From positions 669 through 32,465 of the forward strand of contig DFYP01000033.1 of assembly GCA_002382645.1 (NCBI GenBank): 31,797 nucleotides of DNA. Reading direction: 5' to 3'. Positions 24,137 through 31,528 of this stretch are shown here, one piece after another. A program made the position numbers and the translations under genes. A model generated the notes under the pieces. That model saw only the letters and a list, made by a program, of their open reading frames with translations. It had not been told where the DNA came from and did no database searches. Within the stretch, counting starts at the first letter, position 1, and each line of letters opens with the position of its first letter. The DNA is from Desulfovibrio sp. UBA4079. GTDB taxonomy: Bacteria > Desulfobacterota > Desulfovibrionia > Desulfovibrionales > Desulfovibrionaceae.

Positions 24137-24927
24137 CCGGCGAATTCCTGAACCGGGCCGTGCCCGTCTTCACCGAGGACGGGTTGGCGGTCCTGCGGAA
24201 CAAAGTCGTGGCCTTCGCCGGACTGGGCGGCGTGGGCGGGGGCGCGTTCCTGGCCCTGGTCCGCTGCGGGGTGGCCCGCTTCCGGCTGGCGGAGAACGGG
24301 GTTTTCGACCCGCCGGACATGAACCGCCAGGCTGGGGCCTTTGGCCAGACCATGGGCCGCCCCAAGCTCGAGGTCTATGTGGAGCTGGCCCGGTCCATCA
24401 ATCCCGAAGTGGAGCTGGAGCTTTTTCCGGAAGGAATCCACGCGCACAACCTGGAGCGCTTCCTGGCCGGGGCCGACCTCTACGTGGGCGTCATCGACGT
24501 GGAGAAGGGGGCCGAGGTCAAGGCCCTGACCCCGGCCCTGCTCGAAAAACATCGCCTGCCCATGCTCACCTGCGGGGCCATCGGCTTCGGCGCCCTGCTG
24601 GTGGGCCACGAGCCGGGCGGTATGATGCCGGGGGAGTTCTGGCGGCGCGTGCAGGAACAATCCGACGGCGGCGGCCTGTTGCCCTCGTTTCTCGGGGAGT
24701 TCTTCAACCGGCCGGTCAGGGAGCGCCTGGAGCGGGGTCTGGCCTCCGGCGTCCTGCCCACCACGGCCATCGGCGGGCTGGCGGCCAACACCCTCCTGGC
24801 CTGCGAGGTCCTGGTCTGCCTGCTGCGGGGCACCGGCCTGGTGGACCGCGAACCGGTCTTTGCCCCGCGCTTCATTGCGCTGGACTTCCTGGACCAGAAA
24901 CTGGTGGCGGGCCATGTGGGCCGCTGA
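24133..24927 (+). CDS. ThiF/MoeB/HesA-family E1-like adenylyltransferase
   Basis: The 264-residue product begins with a short N-terminal helix and the nucleotide-binding motif AFAGLGGVGGGAFLALVRCGV (GxGGxGG at 30-36). The FDPPDMNRQ segment corresponds to the conserved D-x-x-N-x-Q, and SINPEVELELFPEGI is typical of the family. TCGAIGFGALLVG lies in the central sheet. ThiF-type enzymes adenylate the C-terminus of a carrier protein or peptide, or a small acid, using ATP. The CxxC zinc pair of classical ThiF/MoeB is not evident, nor is a ThiS-like carrier gene. Start GTG 24133 overlaps the preceding stop and has GGAGG 6 bases upstream. An ATG at 24100 would extend into the previous gene without homology. 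Confidence 0.83.
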   Translation: MTGEFLNRAVPVFTEDGLAVLRNKVVAFAGLGGVGGGAFLALVRCGVARFRLAENGVFDPPDMNRQAGAFGQTMGRPKLEVYVELARSINPEVELELFPEGIHAHNLERFLAGADLYVGVIDVEKGAEVKALTPALLEKHRLPMLTCGAIGFGALLVGHEPGGMMPGEFWRRVQEQSDGGGLLPSFLGEFFNRPVRERLERGLASGVLPTTAIGGLAANTLLACEVLVCLLRGTGLVDREPVFAPRFIALDFLDQKLVAGHVGR

Positions 24928-24954
24928 CCGCAGGCTGTTCCGAGGGAGGCGGGC

Positions 24955-25998
24955 ATGGGCCGTGAGGAACTGATCCGCAGGCTCCAGGAGGCGCGGCAGG
25001 AGATCGAGCCCGGTCAGGACGTGACTGTAGGGCCGTTCCGTCCCGAAGACGCCCTGGGAGTGGCCCTGGCCTATTACGAGATCTATGGCGGTTCCTTCCC
25101 GCTGGAGCACGTCTATGATCCGGAGGAGATCCTCCGCCGCAACGCCACCGAGGACCAACACACCGTGGTCGCCCGGACCCCCCGAGGCGAGGTGGTGGGG
25201 CTCGCGGGGCTCTTTCGCCACGCCCCCAATCCCGGGCTTTACGAGGCCGGGCAGCTCATGGTCCTCCCCGGCTACCGGCGAGGAAAGGTGGCGACCTCCT
25301 TGCACCGGGAGGTGTTCGACAACCTGCTCCGGCGGCTCGGACTGCCTGTTCTTTTTCTCGAGGCCACCGGCAACCACACGGCTTCCCAACATCTGGCCCA
25401 TTCCGAGGGCCTGGTGTTCACCGGACTTGAGGTGGAATGCATGCCCTCCCTCGCCTATGCCAAGGAGGGCGGCGGGTCGCGCAACGTCTCGCTTTTTTTG
25501 ATGTTCAAGGTGTTTGAAAAGGCCTCCGGCGCCGTGCATCTGCCCGAGGCGTATCGGGAGTTCTGCGAGGGGGTGTACGCGAAACTGGGGACGCCCCGGA
25601 GCATCCTCCCCCCCGCGCCGCTGTCGGGAGAAACCCTGGCGGACCGGTTTTTCCTTCCGGAGAGCGGCCTGCTGCGCCTCACCGTGCACCGCCCGGGCAA
25701 GGATTTCGCCGGGGTGGTCGCCGCGGCCGAAGCCGAGGCGGGCCAGGGCCTGGTCCAGGTCTTCCTGAACCTGGGCGAGGCCGCAGCGCCCCGGGCCGTG
25801 GACGTGCTGCGGGACAGGGGATATTTTTTCGGGGGCCTGCTGCCGCACTGGTTCGGGCCGGACGGTCTGCTCCTGCAGAAGGTTTCCCGGGAGCCGGACT
25901 GGGACGCCATCCAGGTCTGCGGCCCGGAAGCCGAGGCCGTGCGTCGCGTGGTGCGCGAGGATTTCGAGCGCGTCCGGGCCCCGGGGCCCGGCTCCTAG
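24955..25998 (+). CDS. GNAT-family N-acetyltransferase-like protein
   Basis: The 347-residue protein has a GNAT core in residues about 20-190. It includes VVARTPRGEVVGLAGLF, then QLMVLPGYRRGKVATSLHREVF with the acetyl-CoA pyrophosphate loop RRGKVA (108-113), then LEATGNHTASQHLAHSEGLVFTG. Residues about 195-347 are a second module (YREFCEGVYAKLGTPRSILPP, VFLNLGEAAAPRAVDVLRDRGY, GGLLPHW) that resembles the C-terminal part of the HATPase-GNAT protein encoded at 20198. Start ATG 24955 follows GGGAGGCGGGC. It is the last gene of the rightward operon; its TAG shares CTAG with the stop of the convergent permease, and no terminator follows. The acceptor substrate is unknown. Confidence 0.82.
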   Translation: MGREELIRRLQEARQEIEPGQDVTVGPFRPEDALGVALAYYEIYGGSFPLEHVYDPEEILRRNATEDQHTVVARTPRGEVVGLAGLFRHAPNPGLYEAGQLMVLPGYRRGKVATSLHREVFDNLLRRLGLPVLFLEATGNHTASQHLAHSEGLVFTGLEVECMPSLAYAKEGGGSRNVSLFLMFKVFEKASGAVHLPEAYREFCEGVYAKLGTPRSILPPAPLSGETLADRFFLPESGLLRLTVHRPGKDFAGVVAAAEAEAGQGLVQVFLNLGEAAAPRAVDVLRDRGYFFGGLLPHWFGPDGLLLQKVSREPDWDAIQVCGPEAEAVRRVVREDFERVRAPGPGS

Positions 25999-27215
25999 AC
26001 CCCGGTGTACTGGGCCCAGTACTTGAGATCCGGGCTGATGTGGGTGAGCCCCAGCTGCTGGGCCACCTCGAAGACCAGCACGGCCCCGAACAGACCCAGC
26101 AGGACCACGGCCAGGAGCCGCTTGGCCCCCCGGGCCTGGCGCAGGAGCAGGACGCTCGGCAGCACGCCGAAGAGCAGACAGATGCCCACCCCGCCCACCA
26201 CGTTCATGGCCACCAGGAATATCCCCGGATAGAAGATCGAGACCAAGAGCGGCGGCAGGAAGGCCAGGACCCAGATGAGGACCTTGCTGCGCGTGTGCAG
26301 GTAGGTGCTGGTCAGGTCCAGGAGGAAGTCCTGCAGGGCCGTGCCGTTGGCCAGGAAGGCCGCGCTCATGGACAGGATGGCGAAGACCAGGCCGATGTCC
26401 GTGAAGGTCTTGGAGTTGAGCAGCAGGGACAGGGGCACCGTGGCCGGGAGGTTGGCCTTGTAGGCCCAGAGCAGGGAGGTGCTCTCCGGGCCCTCCATGG
26501 GCAGGGAGCAGAACACCGCCGCGGTCCAGGCCAGGTTCATGGCCAGGCCGATGAGCGAGCCGTAGAGGATGGCCCGGCGGGCCGCGGCCCGGTCGCCCAT
26601 CTCCCGGCAAAGGGTCGGGATGAGGTTGTGGAACAGGAAGGCCGTGAGGGCCACAGGCATGGCCGCGGGCAGGAAGCCCCAGCGCATGGGCAGGGCCCGG
26701 GCCGGTTCCACGTGGCCCAGGGTCATGACCACCAGGGCCGAGAAGGTCAGGCCCATGCACAGGAGGATGGCCGTGTTGCAGCGCCGCAACAGGCTCATGC
26801 CGAAGCCGGTGAGCCCGGCCACGATGACGAAGTAGGCCAGGGTGGCCACGGGCTTGGACACGGGCAGGATGAACAGGTTGGTGAGGATGGTGGTGGTGCC
26901 CGTGAGATAGGCCGTGAGCACGCCGTAGAACACGATGAGGTCCGCCACCACGGCCAGCCACTTGGCCGCCGGGCCCATCTTGGAGCCGAAGAAGGTGGGC
27001 AGGCCGCCGGACTCGCCCTGGATCAGGTCGTCCTGTCCGGCCAGGATCCAGGCGCTGGCCAGCATGATGGCCCAGACCAGGACGATGCCCGCGGCCGCCG
27101 GGATCATGCCCGCGGGGCCGAGGTTCACGGGCAGGGCCAGGATGCCCGCGCCCAGCAGGTTGCCCGTGACCATCAGGGACATGGTGAAGACCGGGGCGCT
27201 CTTGGCGGCGGCCAT
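25995..27215 (-). CDS. Amino-acid permease of the HAAAP type (CyuP/YhaO-TyrP-like)
   Basis: This 406-residue inner-membrane protein has about eleven hydrophobic helices. It opens with FTMSLMVTGNLLGAGILALPVNLGPAGMIP, the typical unwound-helix signature of aromatic/hydroxy amino acid permeases. Further features are FLFHNLIPTLCREMGDR and FAILSMSAAFLANGTALQDF. In Escherichia coli a HAAAP-family permease (CyuP) is paired with the cysteine desulfidase CyuA, and the same pairing is seen here: the desulfidase gene ends 9 bases upstream. The substrate is therefore probably L-cysteine or L-serine, but this is inferred from the neighbour. The ATG at 27215 follows TAGGAG. Confidence 0.82.
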   Translation of the reverse strand: MAAAKSAPVFTMSLMVTGNLLGAGILALPVNLGPAGMIPAAAGIVLVWAIMLASAWILAGQDDLIQGESGGLPTFFGSKMGPAAKWLAVVADLIVFYGVLTAYLTGTTTILTNLFILPVSKPVATLAYFVIVAGLTGFGMSLLRRCNTAILLCMGLTFSALVVMTLGHVEPARALPMRWGFLPAAMPVALTAFLFHNLIPTLCREMGDRAAARRAILYGSLIGLAMNLAWTAAVFCSLPMEGPESTSLLWAYKANLPATVPLSLLLNSKTFTDIGLVFAILSMSAAFLANGTALQDFLLDLTSTYLHTRSKVLIWVLAFLPPLLVSIFYPGIFLVAMNVVGGVGICLLFGVLPSVLLLRQARGAKRLLAVVLLGLFGAVLVFEVAQQLGLTHISPDLKYWAQYTGV

Positions 27216-27224
27216 GGAATGCTC

Positions 27225-28553
27225 CTACGCCTGCTTGTGCAGCATGATGTCCAGGATGGCCGGGTCCAGGCCGGTGAGCCCCTGGCGCGAGAGCACGGCC
27301 AGGTTGCGCATGGTCTGTTCCGCGGACTCGTCCACGATGCCGTCGGTGCTCCGGATGATGCAGCCGTTGAGCGCCAGAAGCCCGCTCTTCACGGCCGAGG
27401 CGGCCATCTCGCCGACCTTGAGCGCGCAGCTCGTCTTGGCCCCGTCGCAGCACACGGGAGCAAAGCTGCCCAGGTGGTTCTTGATGGCGCCGCCGATCTT
27501 CTCGGCCGTGCCGCCGAAGAGGTAGGCCGTGGCCGCGGCCACGCCCGCGCCGCCCGCCAGGCCGCTGCCGCAGAGCGCCGAAAGCCGCCCCACCCCGGCC
27601 TTGATCGAGCAGGTCACCAGATAGCTCAGCATGACCGCCTTGAGCACCAGGGTCTCGTTCTCCTGGGCCGCGAACTCCGCGGCCGAGACCACCGGGATGC
27701 CCGCGGCGATGCACTGGTTGCCGGACCCGGCCAGGGTCATGGCCGGCAGGGGCACCCCGCCCATGCGCGAATCGATGCCCGAGGCCGTGCGGATGCCGGC
27801 CCAGAGGACCATGTCCTTCTTGAGCAGGCCCTGGCGCATGAGCCCGAGCTGGGTGCGGCCCACGCCGATGCCCGGACCGTGGGCCAGGCCGTAGTCCACC
27901 AGGGCCGTGTTCAGGGCCAGGCCCTCGCGCACGTAGCCCAGGTCGCTTGCGTCCATGTCGTCCACCAGGTCCACGAGATCGGCCAGGTTCATGGCCAGGA
28001 GCCACTTTTCCAGGGCCTCCAGGCCGGAGTCCGCGCCGCCCGCGGCGGCCGCGCTGCCGCCGCCCATTTCCTGCCCGTCCAGGACCCGGGAAACCACGTT
28101 GTCGTGGCGGCCCGTGATGACGGCTTTTGCCGTGCGGCCGCCGCCGGTCACCGTGACCTGGACGTGGAGCCCGTGGGTTTCCGGGGCGATGCCCGCGCTG
28201 ACCTTGCCCAGGGAGAGCAGGCCGCGGGCCTTTTCCAGGGCCTCGGGGGCCACCGTGGCGAAGACCTGGAGCTTCATGGCCGGGTCCCCGGCCATGGCGC
28301 CCATGGCCGCGGCCAGGGCGATGCCCGCCCGGGAGCCGGAGTTGGGGATGGTCACGCCCATGGCGTTCTTGTAGATGTTCGGGTCGGTTTCCACGGTGAT
28401 GGAGTCCACGGGCGCGCCCCCGAGCAGGGCCGCGGCCTCGGCGGCGGCCAGGCCGATGGCCGCGGGCTCGGTGCAGCCCAGGCCGGGGTCGGTTTCCAGG
28501 TGGAGGAGCTGGCGGGCGTTGCCGTGGAGGATGTCCTTGATGCTGAATCCCAT
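27225..28553 (-). CDS. cyuA: L-cysteine desulfidase/UPF0597 serine dehydratase-like protein (CyuA family)
   Basis: The 442-residue product belongs to the family of archaeal L-cysteine desulfidase and E. coli CyuA (YhaM), oxygen-sensitive [4Fe-4S] enzymes that convert L-cysteine to sulfide, ammonia and pyruvate. Visible family elements are LETDPGLGCTEPAAIGLAAAEA (C27), NAMGVTIPNSG, AGSGNQCIAAGIPV, LCGSGLAGGAG, and the cluster-ligand region VCCDGAKTSCALKV (about 366-375) and NGCIIRSTDGIVD. The open frame continues upstream, but ATG 28553 follows AAGGAG and gives the normal N-terminus MGFSIKDIL. It is the first gene of a leftward operon with the permease. Serine dehydratase activity is the main alternative within this family. 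Confidence 0.85.
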   Translation of the reverse strand: MGFSIKDILHGNARQLLHLETDPGLGCTEPAAIGLAAAEAAALLGGAPVDSITVETDPNIYKNAMGVTIPNSGSRAGIALAAAMGAMAGDPAMKLQVFATVAPEALEKARGLLSLGKVSAGIAPETHGLHVQVTVTGGGRTAKAVITGRHDNVVSRVLDGQEMGGGSAAAAGGADSGLEALEKWLLAMNLADLVDLVDDMDASDLGYVREGLALNTALVDYGLAHGPGIGVGRTQLGLMRQGLLKKDMVLWAGIRTASGIDSRMGGVPLPAMTLAGSGNQCIAAGIPVVSAAEFAAQENETLVLKAVMLSYLVTCSIKAGVGRLSALCGSGLAGGAGVAAATAYLFGGTAEKIGGAIKNHLGSFAPVCCDGAKTSCALKVGEMAASAVKSGLLALNGCIIRSTDGIVDESAEQTMRNLAVLSRQGLTGLDPAILDIMLHKQA

Positions 28554-28737
28554 GGGCGCTCCTTGGCCGCGACAGGAGGCCGGGATGGCCACCCAGGCGC
28601 GCGGGCTTCGTTCCCTCTCTACAGGAACAGGCGGCCGATACACAACTTTTTCCTGGCGGGCAGGCGCTTCTTTTGGGCTTTTCCGCGCATCGGGCCCCAG
28701 TTTCGGGAAGGGGAGGCGTTGTTGCGGGAGGGGACGC

Positions 28738-28766
28738 TTGCGCAAGAAGCGCACATGCAATAATAT
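28738..28766 (+). promoter_or_regulatory. Sigma-70-type promoter of the hydrolase gene
   Basis: TTGCGC (28738-28743) and TAATAT (28761-28766) are separated by exactly 17 bases. Transcription would begin near 28773, about 36 bases before the ATG at 28809. The -35 lies inside the perfect palindrome CTTGCGCAAG (28737-28746), a possible operator. Confidence 0.62.
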
Positions 28767-28808
28767 CGTTCCACCTATACACAGCTTTCACAACGCGGCG
28801 GGCTCGGC

Positions 28809-30185
28809 ATGAAACAGGCAGTGGTGCTGATCCACGGCATCGGCCGGCAACGGCCCATGAAAACCATTCGCGGCTTCGTGGATGCCGTGTTGCCGAAGCC
28901 GAAAAAGCCCAACTACCCCAAGTTCATGAACCGGCCCCTTGGGGGCGAGGAATCCTACGAGCTGCGGGTGCTCCGGGCGCTCCAGACCTCGTCCCGCCCC
29001 ACCACCGACTTCTACGAATTCTATTGGGCCCACCATTTGAAAGAGTCCAAGACAAAGCAGGTCTTCTGGTGGCTCCTTTCGCTGCTGTGGCGCAGGCCCG
29101 GCAGCGTCCCCGCGCAACTCCGGCCGGTGTATTGTCTGCTGTGGGCGGTCGGCGGCATTCTCATGGTGGCGGGAGGGTATGCTTTCATCGTCTGGGGACC
29201 GGCTTCGCTTCGTTTTTTGACGCCGGCCAACATCTACAAATGGTTCGGCGCGACTGCCGCCGGCGCCGTCCTTGTGGCCAGCGCCGTGGCAACCTGGGCG
29301 GTGCGTTTCCTGGCGTATGCCGAGCGCTATCTCGTGCCTCGTCCGGAAAACATCGCCACCCGCAACACCATCCGGGCCGAGGGCATCGCCCTGCTGCGCC
29401 GACTGCACGAGTCCGGGAACTATTGGCGGATAGTCCTGGTGGGCCACAGCCTGGGTTCGGTCATCGGCTATGACCTTCTCCGTTTCGCCTGGAACGACCT
29501 GCGCCGCCCCCTGGATGCGGAGCGCGTGAAGATGCCGGAACTCAAATCCTTTGAACAGGACATGCGGCGCATTTTCGCGGCCCAGGGCACGGAGGGCGGC
29601 CGCATCGAGGCGATCCAGGACAAGCAGCAGCGGGTCTGGAGCGAACTGCGGCAGCCCGGCTACAACGCTCCCTGGCTGGTGACGGACTTCATCACCCTCG
29701 GCTCGCCCCTGACTTACGGAAGCTTTCTCATGGCCGACTCCGTGGAGGAGTTCGAGGCGCGTCGTCGCGAACGAGAGTTCCCCCTGTGTCCGCCGCGCCG
29801 CGACCACGAGGACGTGTATTACACCCAGCGGGCGCGGACAGGCCCTGGCCAAGCCCCGGTCAGCCAGAACATCCTCAACAGCGGTGCGCTGTTCGCCTGC
29901 ACCCGCTGGACGAACATCTATTTTCCCTATCGCTGGGGCGTGCTCGGGGACATCATCGGAGGACCGGTGTGTCCGGCTTTCGGGGAGGGTGTCAGGGACG
30001 TGCCCGTGCATCTGTCCCTGCGGCCCGGTTCCGGCGGTGCCTGGGGCTGGCTCAAGCGGATCTGGGCGCGCGGCCCGGCCGCGCACACGCGGTACTGGAA
30101 GAAATTCGCCTCCAAGGGCGCGGGGCGGGAGCGGCCCGACACCAGGGACGCCCTGCAGGCCCTGATGAGCGCCTTGCGGATGTGA
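28809..30185 (+). CDS. Alpha/beta hydrolase with two membrane helices
   Basis: The 458-residue protein opens with the first strand and oxyanion-hole motif VVLIHGIGRQRPM and has the nucleophile elbow GHSLGS (Ser214). The segment FITLGSPLTYG follows further on. Between the first strand and the nucleophile lie two hydrophobic helices (about 106-130, LLWAVGGILMVAGGYAFIVWG; and about 145-170, ATAAGAVLVASAVATWAVRFLAY), which place the catalytic domain at a membrane. The fold indicates an esterase or lipase-like enzyme; the substrate is unknown. Base composition looks less GC-rich, and codon choice more mixed, than in the neighbours, and the gene stands alone behind its own promoter, so it may have been acquired. 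The ribosome binding site is weak. Confidence 0.78.
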   Translation: MKQAVVLIHGIGRQRPMKTIRGFVDAVLPKPKKPNYPKFMNRPLGGEESYELRVLRALQTSSRPTTDFYEFYWAHHLKESKTKQVFWWLLSLLWRRPGSVPAQLRPVYCLLWAVGGILMVAGGYAFIVWGPASLRFLTPANIYKWFGATAAGAVLVASAVATWAVRFLAYAERYLVPRPENIATRNTIRAEGIALLRRLHESGNYWRIVLVGHSLGSVIGYDLLRFAWNDLRRPLDAERVKMPELKSFEQDMRRIFAAQGTEGGRIEAIQDKQQRVWSELRQPGYNAPWLVTDFITLGSPLTYGSFLMADSVEEFEARRREREFPLCPPRRDHEDVYYTQRARTGPGQAPVSQNILNSGALFACTRWTNIYFPYRWGVLGDIIGGPVCPAFGEGVRDVPVHLSLRPGSGGAWGWLKRIWARGPAAHTRYWKKFASKGAGRERPDTRDALQALMSALRM

Positions 30186-30289
30186 GGGCTGCGGGCGATT
30201 GCAACGCCCTGTTTCCGCTTTTTTCAATCGGTCCCTCTCCACCCGAAATCACGGCTTGGCCGGAACACGGTCTTGCACTTCCCTCCTGG

Positions 30290-30307
30290 ATTGTGTTCAT
30301 AGACAAT
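30290..30307. promoter_or_regulatory. Inverted repeat upstream of the BMP gene (operator candidate)
   Basis: ATTGT-N8-ACAAT is an 18-base dyad with perfect 5-base arms, about 87 bases before the start of the BMP-family gene. The gap 30186-30393 has no gene. I found no convincing -35/-10 pair to anchor it, and no regulator in the window can be assigned to it. Confidence 0.3.
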
Positions 30308-30320
30308 GACACGCTGTGTC
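30308..30320. promoter_or_regulatory. Second inverted repeat abutting the first
   Basis: GACAC-GCT-GTGTC has perfect 5-base arms and begins at the base after the ATTGT/ACAAT dyad. It may be a second protein-binding half or a small leader hairpin. It may also be chance, given the short arms. Confidence 0.25.
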
Positions 30321-30393
30321 TGCCGAGGGTGCGCGGGAAGGGCCTCCACCCCCGGCGCCGAGCGTGCTGCATGACAACCAAGGAGCGAGGCGT

Positions 30394-31491
30394 ATGAAAA
30401 AGGTTCTGGCGGCGCTGCTGGCCGCCGCGCTGCTTTTGGCCGCCGCACCGAACGCCCAGGCCGCGGCCAAGAAGGTCCGGGCCGCCTTCGTGCTGCTGGA
30501 GACCATCAACGACCAGGGCTGGACCACGGCCCACTACAACGGCATCCAGGCCATGAAGAAGGCCCTGGGCGACCAGGTGGAGGTCTCCTACACCGAGAAC
30601 GTCATGAACCCGGCCGACTCCGAGCGGGTCATCCGGACCTACGCCCAGCAGGGCTTCGACATCATCTTCGCCACCACCTTCACGCACATGGACGCCATGT
30701 ACAAGGTGTCCGGGGAGTTCCCCAACGTGAAGTTCATGCACTGCTCGGGCTACAAGACCCGGCCCAACATGGGCACCTACATGGTGCGCATCGAGCAGGG
30801 CGAGTACCTGGCCGGCTACCTGGCCGGGCTCATGGGCTTCAAGAACGTGGGCACCGTGGCCACCCAGCCCATTCCCGAGGTGGTCCGCGGCATCAACGCC
30901 TTCACCCTGGGCCTGACCCGCGGCCTGAACGAGACCAAGGCCAAGTTCGACGCGGACAAGCTGAACACCGTGGTCTGGCTCAAGGCCTGGCGCGACCCGG
31001 TGAACGAGACCACCCTGGCCGAGACCCTGGCGGGCCGCAAGCACGACCTCATCCGCCAGATGGCCGACACCCCGGACAGCGCCAAGGCCGCCTGCGCCAA
31101 GGGCGTCCCGGCCATCGGCTACTGCATGGACGCGGCCAAGTACGGGGCCTCCTGCGTCCTGGTCTCGACCATCTTCAACTGGGGCAACGTGTACACCGAC
31201 CAGGTGCGGAAGGTCCTGGACGGCACCTGGAAGCCCGAGGAGTACTTCGGCGGGTTCGAGAGCCACGGCGTGGGCCTCTCGCCCTTTGGCAAGGCCGTGC
31301 CCCAGGCCGTGCAGGACAAGGTCCTGGCCGCCATGGCCGAGATGGAGAAGGGCAACGACACCTCCTTTGCCGGGCCCATCCTGGACCAGGCCGGGACCGT
31401 GCGCATCGCCCAGGGCCAGAAGGCCTCGGACAAGGACCTTTTGACCATGCAGTGGCTCGTCAAGGGCGTGAACGGCAAGCTGCCGGACTAG
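30394..31491 (+). CDS. BMP-family (PnrA-like) periplasmic substrate-binding protein
   Basis: The 365-residue protein has a signal peptide (KKVLAALLAAALLLAAAPNAQA, cleavage near residue 23; no lipobox cysteine). A BMP/PnrA-type periplasmic-binding fold follows: VRAAFVLLETINDQGWTTAHYNG, then DSERVIRTYAQQGFDIIFATTF, NVKFMHCSGYKT, YMVRIEQGEYLAGYLAGLMG and GNVYTDQVRKVLDGTW. Family members bind nucleosides or purines for ABC import; some bind other ligands such as riboflavin. ATG 30394 follows AAGGAG with an 8-base spacing, so the longer upstream opening is rejected. The next gene, after a terminator, is the matching ABC ATPase. Confidence 0.88.
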   Translation: MKKVLAALLAAALLLAAAPNAQAAAKKVRAAFVLLETINDQGWTTAHYNGIQAMKKALGDQVEVSYTENVMNPADSERVIRTYAQQGFDIIFATTFTHMDAMYKVSGEFPNVKFMHCSGYKTRPNMGTYMVRIEQGEYLAGYLAGLMGFKNVGTVATQPIPEVVRGINAFTLGLTRGLNETKAKFDADKLNTVVWLKAWRDPVNETTLAETLAGRKHDLIRQMADTPDSAKAACAKGVPAIGYCMDAAKYGASCVLVSTIFNWGNVYTDQVRKVLDGTWKPEEYFGGFESHGVGLSPFGKAVPQAVQDKVLAAMAEMEKGNDTSFAGPILDQAGTVRIAQGQKASDKDLLTMQWLVKGVNGKLPD

Positions 31492-31498
31492 GCAATCC

Positions 31499-31524
31499 GG
31501 AGGGGCCTCGGCCCCTCCTTTTTT
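31499..31524 (+). terminator. Intrinsic terminator between BMP gene and ABC ATPase gene
   Basis: GGAGGGGC (31499-31506) and GCCCCTCC (31511-31518) form a perfect 8-base stem around a CTCG tetraloop, followed at once by six T. It ends 5 bases before the ATPase start codon. It probably lets the binding protein be made in excess, with partial read-through to the transporter genes. Confidence 0.88.
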
Positions 31525-31528
31525 CGCC

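Noticed and set aside
28618..28645. Leftward promoter for the cysteine desulfidase (TTGTGT-16-TGTAGA)
   Set aside because: Both hexamers match the consensus at only about half their positions, too weak to annotate.
24091..28791. A 1566-codon minus-strand open frame spanning ThiF, GNAT and cyuA
   Set aside because: It crosses several well-supported genes on both strands, is of low complexity (Arg/Gly/Pro/His), and shows no family motif; it is caused by high GC at codon third positions.
30193..30224. Possible terminator after the hydrolase gene (GGGCG/CGCCC stem with a later T-run)
   Set aside because: The stem is only 5 base pairs and the T-run begins 9 bases after it, so it does not meet the usual form of an intrinsic terminator.
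30255..30278. Sigma-54-like GG...TTGCAC upstream of the BMP gene
   Set aside because: The GG and GC pairs are one base too far apart, and sigma-54 recognition does not tolerate that spacing.
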